From the NCBI RefSeq assembly GCF_964656455.1, contig NC_135724.1:12671414-12735413 (forward strand): a DNA stretch of 64,000 nucleotides, written 5' to 3'. Origin of the DNA: Halichoerus grypus (taxonomy: Eukaryota; Chordata; Mammalia; Carnivora; Phocidae). This document shows, piece by piece, positions 45,001-58,262 of the stretch. The notes under the pieces are model-generated. The model saw nothing but the letters and a program-made list of their open reading frames with translations, was not told the DNA's origin and searched no databases. The stretch's first letter is position 1. Each line of letters begins with the position of its first letter. A program made the translations under genes and the position numbers.

Positions 45001-46970
45001 TTTTCTCTGAAGCACCTGTCCAACTGTGAATGAGCAGCCTGCGCATTAACCGCTGAGTGTTTGTCTCCCATGAGCTCCATAAACCACGATCATCTTCCCC
45101 AGAGACAGAGATAGGCACTTGGCTCAAATTAAGGTGCTCACTAAGTGTTTGCTGAATGACTTGTTCATGCTCAGCACATTGCAATGTTATTCTTTTCTCT
45201 TCTCCACTTTGAATGAACAACCACTGGTACTTCCATAATTACCCTCCCTGTAGGATTTGCTGGGTAGATGGGAAATACACACATGTATCACCCCTCACCG
45301 CAATAATGTCACCACTGAAATTATCCAAAGTGCGATACAATTGTAGGTCAAAAAGGAAGTCCCATTTTGATGTAAAATGCCATCTCATAATCTTATTTTA
45401 CTAATGACTTTCCATTAAATATATTGAAACATTGTTTTTATAACAAAGATCATTCATATTAGTTAGATTTAGTATTACGGTAGCGTGGTTCTCCCTAGAA
45501 ATTTAAGTAGCTGTCGCTGTGAGCAGGAGTCAATGGATATGAAAGTGGCCACCTCTGTGGTGTGAATTTGGGGTCCCCTTGGCTAAGACGTCATGTGGTA
45601 ACTTCTTGAAATATCTTTATCAGAGAATAAACATCTTCTTCTATAATTAGCAATAAAAATCATCATGTTAATGGCTCTACGAGAAATAATACATGTTTCT
45701 AATTCCTACGGAAAGGGTTTTGACAGAGTGGAGAGAGGTGGTCAGGGAAAGAGTTTTGGAGTGTGTGAAGAGGATAAGCAAAAGAACGAAAAGGCTTTGG
45801 ATGACAGTGAGCCCAGGCCACAGAAAAAGACAATACCAGATTCCAGGGCAAAAGAAAGCAAACCTTGCCTATTTTAAGATATTGCCCTGGGACAGCCAGG
45901 AGTATGAGAAAGTTTGCACCTGAAACAAGCTCTGTTAGGGAGTGTAACATTTCAGTCAGAGTATTTATCTTGTTGCCAAGTGATAACCCCAACATAGGTG
46001 CCATGGTGGCCAGGCTGTGGGAACAAGTACCCAGTGTTCTGTGATTCAGCTACATGAGAAAACCAATAACCTTCCTAAAACCTGTCATGCCAAAAGCATG
46101 CAAAGAGAGATCACCTTTGCCGAGCAGCCTCAGAATGCATCATGAATTCACTCATCCTATACACCCAATGAAACTCTGCTTAGAGTGATGCATTTCCTTC
46201 AAGGGTCTAATGATACAACACTGGATTCACATAACCACAATTGCATGTACCGTTTGGCTCTCTGTTATCTTTGTGGATTATTTTTGGATAAGTGGATTCT
46301 TTATATTACTTAACAAACAAATGTAAATTTAATCTCTCTTTTATCTAGCATGTTCCTAGTACATCTAGGCCAATCCCTAATAAAAGTAACACATTTAGAT
46401 AACTTTCATCAAACATACTTAGAAGGTAAAAAAAAAAAAATAAGACATAATCATAGAATGTATTCCAATCCAGATGTCAATTACTTTTGTTTTATCCTCT
46501 TTATGAATTCCTGCATCTTTTTTTCATTAAGAGTAGATAAAAGACCAGAGACCAGTTGACACTTACTACTAAAATACATTAATGATTCACATGCAGATTT
46601 CAGATTTGGTCCCATCCAAAATGACTAGGGGAATCCCTGATTTCTAGGAAGTAACTGTCGAAAGAAAGGAGGATGAACTGGGGGACAGTGATGCATCTTA
46701 TCACAGGGCGGGACCAGAGCACCTACATCATCTCCAAGTTAAGACAGCCTTATTTAGACTTGTGTCAAAGTGAGAAGGACGGGGAAATGATTGCTCAGTT
46801 CTCCCTCTGTTATTCAGTCATCATTCACGGACCACGTGGGCAGGAATATGGGAATGCAAATGGGATGAGTGGGTGACAGAAAGCAGACAACAAAGACAAG
46901 GCTCCTGCAACTCTGTCTCCAAACTTGACCTCTCCCTGGATCCTGAGATGGCCAAATGCAGCCTCTTAGC
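42076..46970. other. intergenic, no gene seen
   Basis: Upstream flank of SERPINB2. A weak MIR-like piece is at about 43221-43290 (CACTTACTAGTTGTATAATC). Short ORFs here lack codon bias, homology or splice context. Confidence 0.5.
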
Positions 46971-46974
46971 AGAC

Positions 46975-47640
46975 ACCCACCCTCGACCGCCTGTGGCCCA
47001 TCATTTTCCACCTGTTTCTCCTTATCTGCTTCCCATTTGTCTACCAGTCATCCAAACCAAAACTGAAGCAACATCCTCGATTCTTTTCTTTATATCCACT
47101 TTCACATCTATCATTTCACAAGTCCCACTAGTTTTAGTTTTGAAATACTTTTTGAGTTGATGCGCTCCTCTTTTTTTCTCTAAAACTATTGTTCTTTGGT
47201 CTCCATCATCTCTGGACTGATCTCCCTGTCTCTAGTGTCTTGTCCCTTCAGCCATAAGCCTGATGTATTTACAATGTGGTCTGACCTAGCTATGTCTCTT
47301 CTCAAAATTTTTCAATGAGCCCCCTGTAAATATAAAAGTCTGAATTGGATTCACATGGGTCCAAGACCATCTGTGATCTGGCCCCTGCCTTCTCCAATAA
47401 CACTAATTTAAATATTGTAAAATAAGTCTTTAATATCTGACACATAACAGGTGCTCAAATTTGTTAGCATTAGTGATCAGCTCCATTACTGTACTTGGAA
47501 AACTGTACTAAGTTCTATTTTTACACATTTGTTTCCTGGTAAAGCTCTTGAGAACAGAAGCTGTATATCTCAGTCTTTATACCCACAACTTTTGGTATAA
47601 TATGTGCTCCCTGGGGATGCCTCCTTAATGTTTTGGAACT
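46975..47640 (-). repeat. L2-like fragments
   Basis: CTTCTCAAAATTTTTCAATG, GACCATCTGTGATCTGGCC and CTCTTGAGAACAGAAGCTG follow the reverse L2 3' order, with gaps. Confidence 0.5.
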
Positions 47641-49320
47641 AAACTGGAAAAAAACTTTTGTATCCCAATTTTGATACTCCCAGAACTACTGAGATAGACT
47701 CAAAGTGTGGCCTTCCTCCTCTTCCTGCTTTGCTATGAAGATAGAAACCTTTATCTTCAGGACAGGGAGCAGTTAAGGGTGAGTCCCATGAACTAAAGTG
47801 AGATAAATGTCAGGATCCCGGGTAGAAGAGTTCAGAGAACTTCAGGGGCAAGTGCTGAGATAAGACTCCATAAGCAAAGGAACAGACACCTTGATCTTGG
47901 CTAGCTAGCTGCATAGGCACAGACGGGTCAGGCCTATAGCAGGGAAAATACCTCCTCTACTCCAGGGTTAGGGTGAAGTCATCATAGGAATTGGGGTCCC
48001 AGGAGCTGTAAGCAGTGAGCAAGTGCCAGGCACTAAGAAAGGAAACTAAGAGCTAAGAGAAGATAGGGGTGGGGGGAGTTAAGACCACAAGGGAAGAAGT
48101 CTACTTCATTTGTCTCAATTTTCTAAGTTTTGCATTGGACACTTGTCTACAAACAGAAATACGTAAATTTCAATGGAAAAAAAAATTGAAGGTGCTGCTA
48201 AACACCATGCTGCTAGTAGGGTTGCAAGAATATTGGCTCTAGGGAAAGAAATAATTTTAATGATTTATGTATTTGGCACTGAAGTGAATAGGTTAATGAG
48301 ATCCTACAAAGATCAGAACATCTTGGATTTCCATCAGGTCAGGACTTGTGATGGCTTTGTGTGTGTGTGTTTATCCCTTTGGAGTGCTTGTTTGTCTGAA
48401 GGCTGAGTTAAAGGAATGAATATCTCCCAAAGTATATTATTTTTCAGTGGTTTTTGCTCTTACCACATTTCTAACACCATTTCAATCTTATTTCTTGGTC
48501 ATTTCAGTTCTTGTACCCATATGTTTGTTGCCTTAATATGAAAGTGCTCCTATCTCATTTCATACCCAGGCAGGGTGTAGTACAGAGTACAATAATTTAA
48601 CTTTTCTACAGTAGTGACTTCTTAGAGTTCGGTGGCTCTTTGATTCACCAGTACTGGTTACATACTGTATTAGTCTCACGTTTCATCGGGTGATGCTAAG
48701 AAACCCAAATATGTGGAGAGATGAAGAATAAAGCCATACCATTTACTCAAGGAAAGTTCTAGACTTTTCCATAGCACTCAGGTATGTATATCTTTGTGAC
48801 CCACTCCTAGGGTTACAAATGTTTAACAACTCTTACTCCATAACAAGTTCCTGTATGCCTGAACATGAGCACATAAAGCTCATTTCAAATTTTTTTTTTA
48901 GAAAATTTTACCATCAAGGAGGAACCTTTGGTCATCACACTTTTTAAATGAAGAGTCACGACCCCTTAGCCTGACTCATATTGAAATTATGTTGCATGAT
49001 TTTCTAATACAGCATCATAATCTTGAAGCGTAAGATCCTCTTTCTTCTTAATGTAGAAAGTTAAGCACATATTCTGCCTAAATTTCTGACATAGTCATAT
49101 AAAATACAAGAATGCTCATGAATTCCATCAGCTCTGCAAAAATTATAAAGAGATATATAGAAAGAGCCACACATTCTATATGCAAGACTGAAGTATTGTT
49201 ATAAATGAAATAATGTAAAGTGTAAGGCAGAATGTCTAATAATAATAAGTGATTATTATTATTATTATTATTTTTACTGTTGAAGTCTTGTTGGTAATTA
49301 TCTCCCCTCAAGTGTTATAC
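47641..49320. other. intergenic, no gene seen
   Basis: Nothing recognised, apart from an (ATT)n run at about 49252-49273. Confidence 0.5.
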
Positions 49321-49325
49321 TGACA

Positions 49326-49590
49326 TCTGATAATAGCTGTGTGATCTTGGGTAGGTGATTTTACTCCTTTGGGCCTCCTTTCCTTTACATTATAGTGGTC
49401 TCATACAACTTATAAAATATTTAAATGCACATTATCTTATTTAATATTCTCACTGATTGTTTAAGTAGGATAAATCATTGTTTTACAGCTGAGAAAACAG
49501 AACAGTACAGTAGTCAAGTGATTTGTCTCATTGTTAATAAACGGTAAGGATTAATTTAAACCCAAATGTTTTAGGTCAATGCTCTTTCCA
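49326..49590. repeat. MIR-like fragments, two orientations
   Basis: Forward MIR-like text TAGCTGTGTGATCTTGGGTA is followed by reverse text ACAGCTGAGAAAACAGAACA. Diverged. Confidence 0.5.
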
Positions 49591-50895
49591 TCGACAATAA
49601 CTTCCATGTTCTTTCCAGTTTCGAAATGTATAATTCTAGTTTTCTGGGATTGTTTAAGGAGCTGGTAGGAACTCAAGGACAGAGACAATGTCATATTCAC
49701 TCTTGACTGCCCAGTGCCTAGCAATGTAATTAGCAAAAGGTAAGTCCTCAATCAGTGTGCTAAACTGGATCCTCCCTTGTCCACACTGCCTATGACAAGG
49801 CATCAGCCAACATCCCACCTTATTAATGGTTGGGGTTTGCTCTGTATTGGATGCTGTCAGAAAAGAGAGGAAGTGTAACTCCTTGATTGATATCTCAATA
49901 AATCTTATTTATAGGGAAAATAAAACTGTAAACGATAAAGAAGTAGCAATCAATCATTCTTGGGTGAGAGACAGGGGTGTTTGGTATTTTATGGGTGGCA
50001 CAGTGACCTTGCTTTTGTCCATACTTGAACAAAATTATGAAATGTGCTATTTTGTCTCATTTTTCATGGTCTCAGAGTAACTTGTCTGAGGTTGGTATTC
50101 CATGACAAGGTTTATGTCTAACAGGAGAACAACATGACCTGGCTATGTCGGACTAGTTTCTGAGTGTCAGAGGCTGCTTTTTTTTTTTTTCTTTCCTTTC
50201 TTACTGCCAAACAACACTCATTTCTGGAGGAACAGCTTCACGTGAATGGAAAGATTGTGTAATGTGATGAAGTAAGACATTACAAAAAAAAAAAAATAGC
50301 ATCTCATCCTCATGGGTTCATCCTGACTTGTTTAATTCATTTCTTTAAGGGAAAGGTCAATTCCAGATATTGCCATATTTTCTAGGTTAGTTGAACTGGG
50401 AAAGGATGATTGTGTTTAATACATCAGGTTTTGGTCTGTGGTGTCATTTTTATAATTTATTTTTAAAATTTTAATTAAAACTGTGCAGGCACATAATTTT
50501 TCTTCTCAGATTTCTCACTCCTTAAAGGAATTAGTTTTAACTCTTTTAGCTAATCCTTTTGGTATTTTCCTCCATGTCTCTCCTAAAACTGAGAAGTAGC
50601 AATGTAAGCATGGCCTTTAGAGCTACACATGTGCACATTTCCCATCCTGCCATATTCTAATAGAGTAATATCAAAATTTTAGTTAGATCAATATTCTCTG
50701 TTTTCATTATTATGACTATGTGCATGGAATTCATCATAGCTGGGTCATATTCTATAATTATACTTTTTGCAAATTTTGTTTTCCTAGCATTCTGAATTAT
50801 CTTGTCTTTTTAAAATATATTTAGTTTTATATATACTTATGACTAACTCAACCACAAACCTCTCCTCACTAGATAAATCTTATTTTAATACATTT
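49591..50895. other. intergenic, no gene seen
   Basis: AT-rich with T and A homopolymers at 50178-50191 and 50284-50296. Nothing else recognised. Confidence 0.5.
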
Positions 50896-50899
50896 AATG

Positions 50900-52512
50900 A
50901 GAGAAAAAAAATAGGCGGTATCACACTCCCAATTTCAAGCTATACTATAAAGCTGTAGTCATCAAAACTAATATAAAAACAGATGAATAGATCAATGAAC
51001 AGAATCAAGAGCCCAGAAATAAACCCAATAATATATGGTCAACTGATATTTGACAAGGGAGCCAAGAATTCTCAATGGAGAAAAGACGGCCCTTCAATAA
51101 ATGGCACTGGAATAATGGGATATTCACATGAAAAAGAATGAAATGACCCATAGCTTACACCACTCACAAAAATTAACTGGAAATGGATTAAAGCCTTGAA
51201 TGGAAGGCCTAAAACCATGGAACTCCTAGAAAAAAAACATAGGAACAAAAGTCCTTGACAAGGGTCGGGGTAATGATTTTTTGGATAGGACACCTATGAG
51301 CACAAGCAACAAAATAAATAAATAAATTGGACTTCATCAATCTAAAAAGCTTCTGTACAGCAAAAGAAACCATCAACAAAGTGGAAAGACAACCTACAGA
51401 GATGGGAATAAGTACTTGCAAACCATATATCTGATAAGGGTTGATATCCAAAATATAGAGAGAACTAATGAAACTCAGTAGCAAAAAAACAAATAACCCA
51501 ACTTAAAAATGGGCAAAGGACATTTCTCCAAAGAAAGACATATGAAAGATGTATGAAAGGCAGGTATGAAATATGCTCAACATCACTTATCCTTAGGGAT
51601 TTGCAAATTAAAACTTCAGTGTGATTCCACCTCAGGCCTGTTACATGGCCATCAAAAGACAAGAGATAACAAATGTTGGTGTGGATGTGGAGAAAAGGGA
51701 ATCCTTGTACACTGTTGGCAGGATTGTAAATTGGTGTTGCCACTGTGGATAACAGTATAGAGTTCCTCAAAAAATGAAAAATAAAATTACCATATGATCC
51801 AGGAATTCCACTTCTGGGAATATATCCAAAGGTAATGAAAACACTAACTAGAAAAGACATCTTCACCCCCATGTTCACAGCAGCATAATTTATACTAGCT
51901 AAGACATGGAAACAATCTAAGTGCCCATTGATGGATGAATGGATAAAGTTGAGGTGTATATATACAATGGAATATTTAGTTAGCCATAGAAAGTGAGGAA
52001 TGGTAGGACCATTGCAACATGGATGGACCACAGGGCATTATGCTAAGTATAAGTCAGATAGAAAATGAGAAATACTGTATCATCTCACTTATACATGGAA
52101 TCTTAAAAAAAGAAAGAAAAACTCATAGGAAAGGATATCAGACTTGTGTTTACCAGAGATGAGAGGCGGGGAGAAGAGCAATTGGAAGAAGGTGGTCAAA
52201 AGGCACAAACTTCCAGTTACAATAAATGAGTACTAAATGTAACGTACACATGACCAGAGCTAACACTGCCATCTGATATATAAAAAAGTTGGTTAGAGAG
52301 TAAATCCTAAGAGTTCTATCACCTTAAGGAGAATTTTTTTTTTTACTTTGTTCTTTTCTTCTTTCTTTTCTTTTTATTATATCTGTATGAGAAGATGGAT
52401 GTTAGCTGAACTTGTAATCATTTCACAATATATATAAATTAAACAATCATATCGTACACCTTAAACTTACAGAGATGTATGTCAATTATTTCCTCAATAA
52501 AACTGGAAAAAA
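50900..52512 (+). mobile_element. old L1 (L1MA/MB-like), ORF2 C-terminal half plus 3' UTR
   Basis: ORF2-derived text runs from CACACTCCCAATTTCAAGC through TGGACTTCATCAATCTAAAA, AATGTTGGTGTGGATGTGG and TACAATGGAATATTTAG. The 3' UTR then contains CCAGAGATGAGAGGCGGGG and ends CAATAAAACTGGAAAAAA. Many frame breaks make it inactive. Confidence 0.85.
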
Positions 52513-53159
52513 TTACATTCAAACGCTTGAAGTATCTAATCAACTTCATTTTCTTAAAATAGTGACACTCAGAGCCTCTGATCTGGTGCAGACCAAACAG
52601 TTGTTCCCAAGGCTCCTGAAAGTCTGTCATCCTCTTGCAATGACCTAGTATCTGAGGATTTTTTTTTTTCATGTCTCTCTTAGATTGGATTCTCTTTTCC
52701 TACATCCTTCATCATCCTGTTGGTTCACTGGCTCAATTTTGTGGAGCAAATGCTCCATGAGCAACTTGAGAAAGGAGACATGGGGAGTAAGGCTTTTTAG
52801 ATCTTGAACATCTGAAAATGCCTTTTCTCTCCCTCTACTAAATTACTAGTTTGGTGATGTATAGAATTGTAGGCTAAAAAACATTTTCTCCAAAAATGTT
52901 CTAGTATCTAGCCTTGCTATTAAAAACTCAAAGGTTTTTCTAATTTCTGATCTTGTGTGTATGACCTTGACTTTGATCTCTGGAAGCTTACAGAATTTTT
53001 CTGTCTCTAATATCCTGAAATTTCATAATGATGTGCTTTGGGGTAGGCTTACTTTTATCCAATTTTATTGGTACTCAGGCTCTTTTAATCTGGAAGATTA
53101 TGTTGTTCAGTCCTAATAAATTTTCTAGAATTGTTTATTTTTGTTTTTTAAATTTATTT

Positions 53160-54320
53160 TTTTTTATTTCTAATATAATATTTAATGCATAGAAGGGAAT
53201 AGTGCTAGTAACTTCTGTTTACTATGGATTTCTCCCCAATCCCATCCTCTACCTTCTGATCCCTACCTGAAGTAAACACTATTCTGAATTTTTATTCATC
53301 ATTCCCTAGTTTTATTTGTATATCCTTATTGTGAAATCTGAGAAAATATAGGTTGTTTATTTTTGCTTGCATATGAGCTTTATTAAAATTTGGCACTATC
53401 TTGCACATACTCTAGAGTGGGGTGGGGGGGGAAACAAACATGTTTGGTAAAGGAACAGATAGTAAATATTTTAGTCTTTGTGGGCCATATGGTCTCTATT
53501 ACCATCACTCTGTCGTTGTGGTGGGAAAACAGACATGAACAAATGGGCGTGGCTGTATTCAAATACAATCTTACTTGCAAAAGCATATGGTGGGCCATAT
53601 GCCGTAGTATGCTGACTGCTGCCCTAGGGAAATTCTGCACATGTACACAAGACAGCACAAGAGTTTCTCTAGGGTGTATACAAAACAGTGTCAAATTGTT
53701 TATAAAAATCCTACATATTCTATAGTCTTCTGCATCTTGGTTGTTCCATTCTACATTATGTTTCTCAAAGTCGGTTTCTAGGTATAGTTCATTTTTTCAT
53801 TGCTAGCCCATTGAACAGCAATGAATTGAATGAATTAGAGTACCGCAATTTATCCATTCTCCTGTCAGTACATATTTAACTTGGTTCTAGTTTTTGTCTC
53901 CTGATGTGGTTTTCTAATACATATTCTCATCAGCACTATACAAAGACATCCCCAATACGCACCTCTCCAGCACTCGATATTGTCAAATTTCTTGACTCTT
54001 GACTATTTAGCATGGATAAAATGGTATGTCATAATTTGCATTTCCCTGATTGCCAAAGAGATTGAACATCCTTTCATAACACTATGATGATGTGGATTTC
54101 CTCTTCTGTGAAATCCTTATTTGAAGTTTATTTTGGTCAGGGAAAGTTTGAGGAAGCTTTTTTCCTTTTTCCTACTAATTTATTGGAGTTCTTTCTATAT
54201 ACTCTTGGTTATATATGATGCAAAAAATATTCTAATTTGGCATTTTACAAATTTTAAGATGGCTCTTGGTACTGTTAAATATATCTATTCTCTTACATGC
54301 TTAGCATTTTGTGTCTTTTT
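53160..54320 (-). mobile_element. old L1 fragment, reverse orientation, with a MER20-like insert
   Basis: Text such as CATTTCCCTGATTGCCAAAG with GATTGAACATCCTTTCATA is the reverse of old L1 ORF2/3' sequence. The stretch is split by the hAT remnant at 53433-53631. Confidence 0.5.
53433..53631 (+). mobile_element. MER20-like hAT-Charlie remnant
   Basis: GGTAAAGGAACAGATAGTAA, TTTGTGGGCCATATGGTCTC, AAATGGGCGTGGCTGTATTC and GGTGGGCCATATGCCGTAG follow the MER20 consensus order as I recall it. Terminal bases are eroded. Confidence 0.7.
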
Positions 54321-54399
54321 AAGGAATTTTTTTTTTCTATCTCAGAGTCAGAAAAATATTCTCCTATAATAACTTCTGGGCAATACTAGGGAATAACTT

Positions 54400-55210
54400 G
54401 CTAGGGAAGACTAGGGCTACTTGAAAGAATAATTGATTCTAGGTCTGGGGAAGAAATATACAAGATGAGTCTGAACATCTTATGCCAGAAAGCTAAGAGG
54501 CTATTAAAGACCACTAGGGTTGTTTCAAAAGGAAGAGGCCAACATGAAAAAGCTCCCACTGACCAAAAATAAGGCAATTTGAGCATGAAAAAAAAAATGA
54601 TAATGGCAATGAATTTAAACATTTCAAATATATCAAAATTTATGAGTTAAAATGCTACTTAAAGGGGAAAACACCAAAGAATACACCAACAAAACTACAG
54701 AATTTCATAGGGATATATTTAGGATAAATTACAAATTTTCTTCAAAAATTATAATTCCAGGATAAAAAGAGAAATCTATATATATGACATATATATCAGA
54801 AATTGAGATTTGTAGACTTATTTGAATTCTGACTTGAATTAACCAACCATAAAAGGAGAAAATTAGGAATCAAGTAGAGAAATTTAAAGAATGATGGGCT
54901 TTTTGATGATATGAAGAAATTATTAAATGTTTTAGTTATGATAAAAGATCTTGTGTTATGATTTTAAAGAGTCTTGACCTTTAGCGAGATGTACTGAAAT
55001 GTTTGTGGATAACAGGGGATGATGCCTAGAATTTGGCTTCAAAGCCATCAAAGTTGTGGGAGAAAGAGAGTAGAGGAATAGGAGCGCCAAGAGACCTTGG
55101 GTGATCATAACTAAAGCTAGCTGGTGAGTCTATGGAGGCTCATGAATCTGGTATCTCTACTTTTGTATATATTTGAAATTTTCTATAATAAAAGTAAAAT
55201 AAAAATCAAT
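54400..55210 (+). repeat. possible very old L1 3' end
   Basis: It ends TTTGAAATTTTCTATAATAA followed by an A-rich run, as in old L1M 3' ends. The rest is too diverged to assign. Confidence 0.35.
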
Positions 55211-57160
55211 ACCTTAATGCAATACAAGACTACTTTCAATCCCTCCATAGTCCCATGTGAGTCAGCAGGTAGAGGGTGAATGGTCCGCTCTTTGTGGTCA
55301 TTCTCAGACCCGGGCATAGTATCTTGTATTATCTAGCAAAAAAACCTAGGGCAAAGCTTGCATGCTAATGGTTATGATCAGGTGCCATTCCAGGGTATCA
55401 AGAGGAAGAGAGAAGGAAAGTGATGCACAGAAAGAAGGAAAGCTATTACCTAGTTGACCAGAGCTTGAAAACCCAGCCAGGGGCTCATTCACACAGCTCA
55501 TCCATCTCAGAGAAGCTGATGGAAATAGAACACGTTGGAACAGTCCTTTGAAGTGAAACAGAAAGGGATTCCTCTGTGGGCTTATTCTATTCTCCTGTCT
55601 TTCTGGTCCAAGTTTTTCTGCGGAACATTAATTTTAACTTCTGGGCTGTTTCCCAGCCCTTTTGGACAGCTGCTGGGGGAGAAAGCATCTCTAACATGGA
55701 AAATGCTCTGAGGTTGTTCTTTCATTTAGATGCCTTTCTTAAATGCTTGTGGATACTTCTCAGTCTACTCCTATTTTAGAATGGGGCATCTAAAACCTAA
55801 CTGGAAACTCTGCTTAGAAAGGAACCAGGGAGGAAGGGAGAAAAGTGTAGAAAGTAGGATGATCTAGCTGGGCTGTTTCTTTGAGAGATCCCCAGTGTTA
55901 TTATCTTTGGATGCCCAGAGAAGACTGTTTTGATCTCCTAACTGCAAGATAATGGCTACCAGACTTCTGGGTCCCGGGGGGGGGCCTGTGCAATTCAGAA
56001 TTTAAACTTACACTTAATCCTCTTTTTTTCATTATGGCAACCCTAATCTTAGCTGTGTCTGGTATACTGCTATCTGAAGGCTACCATCTGTTTTACTGTC
56101 TCTGGAGAATCAACCGCCAGTCACCTGCCTTCCTTCCTGGAGGGGGAGGGGCAGCACGCTGGATCTGAATGTCAAACTTCGTCTTCAACATACCACCAGT
56201 CGCTCCATTGGTCTGTTTCTGGCTCAAGCTTCTATCCCGGTGCTCATTCTTCAGCCTTTAGAGACATCTGCGGGTACATGAAATGGATTATCAGCCTTCC
56301 CTATTGCTCACTTCCTAGGATTCAATTTTCTTGGGTTCTACCAATCCAATTACCACCCATAATAACCAACCTACTTTTTTAGCCTCCAAAAAGTTATTGT
56401 GTTATATTCTCTTCAATTCCCTTTATCTTCCTAGCTTTTAATGCTTGAAAACACAGCAGCCAAAATAAGAAAACCATGATTTTCTCATGTGATTTTAGGA
56501 ATGTCCTGAGGTTAAATGAGTGTGTGCAATCTGCGTCTTTAACCAGATGTCCCCCAAGTTTGGCCGCAAGCAGCCCTCCAGAGATGGCATCCCTCCACAG
56601 ATGGTGTGAGTGGACTGACTGCATCGTGACTCTGATGGCAGGAATTTTCAGCGTTGCGGAAGAGACCTTTTTGTACTATTGGGGGCCTTCTGGTGACCAA
56701 TACATTTTACCCCAGAGGTTTCTCCTCATGCATGAGTTGTGTCATGACTCCTCAATGATGCATATCTGAGTCAAGTGATTTACCTGCTGCGACTTTTCAA
56801 TATGCTTTTCAAGCTTAGATTGTGGGGTCAGCTCTAAATCTTGCCTTATTTTGTATTTTGCTTTCCTATGTCAGCACCAAACCCTTCCTCCTCATCCTCT
56901 CCCCACTTCCCTGCAAGGCTGGCATCATAGGGCTCAGGGTAGCAAAGTTGGGACTGCCCTGCTCTCAGCTGGGAATGCATTCTCTTGCCCCTAGTTTCAG
57001 CTGCTGGGCCAGAGGACCTTCAGACTAAGAATTTTCCACACCCACCATATTGCAGTGCTGATTGCTATGCTTATTTCTGCCAGTTTAGGAGGTCAGTAAA
57101 TCATTTTTTCTGGAGTCAAGTTTCTTGGAAGTTAATGTGCATACCTATCTCCTGGAGATC
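55211..57160. other. intergenic, no gene seen
   Basis: Several short ORFs on both strands, none with recognisable domains. A G8 run occurs at 55977-55984. Confidence 0.5.
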
Positions 57161-57164
57161 TTCT

Positions 57165-57272
57165 TAATATTCAGATTCTGATTAACTAGGTCTTCACTGA
57201 GGCCTGAGATTCCACCATTCTAACAAGCTCCTTGCTGATGGATCCCCATTAGACCAGATGTTGCTCCTCTGA
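57165..57272 (+). mobile_element. MER5-like fragment
   Basis: TATTCAGATTCTGATTAACT, then GAGGCCTGAGATTCCACC and TTCTAACAAGCTCCTTGCTG, follow the middle and 3' half of MER5A. Confidence 0.6.
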
Positions 57273-57919
57273 GGCTACACTTGGAGTGGCAAAGCTCTGG
57301 GGGCTCTTTTCTTCTTTATGCCCTATATACACCCTCTCCCACTGGTGGGTGTAGTGGACAATGTTGGTGGCTTGCCTACATGCTCATCCCCAGCTTCTGT
57401 CCACTTGCTGCTAATGGCTTGCATCTGGAACATTCAGAAAATTTCCAGTGGACGCCAGAGCCATGTCTCCAGTAATGAGAGCTGGAAGTACCTGTGAGTT
57501 TTCCATCTCCCATGAAAGGCCCATAGCCAGTCGCTAACAGATGTGAGAATAGAAAAGCCCAACGCTTGTGTTCTGAGTGTTATGTTCTAGAGCTCCCCAT
57601 CGGGGATCAGGCCAAGTCTAGGACTTCCCCTGAAATTCCACCCTTGTTTGGCTTCTTCTCCTTCCTCATCCTGCCTCCCCTGAACCATTCCTGGTTTCCC
57701 CTGGAGTGAAATCACTTCTCCAGGAACCCTAGGCTTACGGTCTGCTTCTGAGAGAAAGCAACCCAAAACAGGTGGCCTCCTCCAAGAGAGAGATTAATCA
57801 TAGAAGAACTCCACGTGAAGAGATTGGGTGCTGCTATGTCCCAGCACCCAGCATAGCACCTGGCATGTAGGAAGTGCTTCATCAGTTTTAGTTTGATGAA
57901 GTTAATTTATATATCTGGA

Positions 57920-58262
57920 CCCACAAAATGGAGGCCCTACCCACTGGCCTGGCCCACACCACAAATCTAAACCAAAGTCAGCCTTCACTTACAGGAAATG
58001 CCTATCAAGGAAACTGAACACAGACCAATCACAATGCTGTCACTCAGCTTTAGCTAGCTCACCTTACCCTAGAAAACAGGACCCACTGGCCTTACAAGGA
58101 AATCCCCAGCCTCCTAGCCAACGCTGCCCTGTTTCTGCATCTCTTCTAATGCTCCATAAAACTCACCCTTGCCCCTCCCTCCAGAATGGTGCTCCATAGC
58201 TTGCGAACCATGCATTGCTTCCCTTGAATAAAGGACATCAAAGTCTTTACTCAATTGTTCTA
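57920..58262 (+). repeat. candidate solitary LTR (class I ERV-like)
   Basis: It has LTR-type order: CAATCAC (CAAT-like) at 58025-58031, CATAAAACTCACCC (TATA-like) near 58155, then AATAAA at 58228-58233 about 75 bases later, and a T-rich following tract. I cannot fix the TG/CA ends or a flanking duplication, so this is tentative. No viral coding sequence is recognised here. Confidence 0.4.

Noticed and set aside
45665..45923. Lys/Arg-rich open frames as a small gene
   Set aside because: They overlap open frames on the opposite strand; no start context, domain or conservation is visible.
51465..52031. A 188-codon minus-strand open frame
   Set aside because: It is the antisense of the old L1 at 50900-52512.
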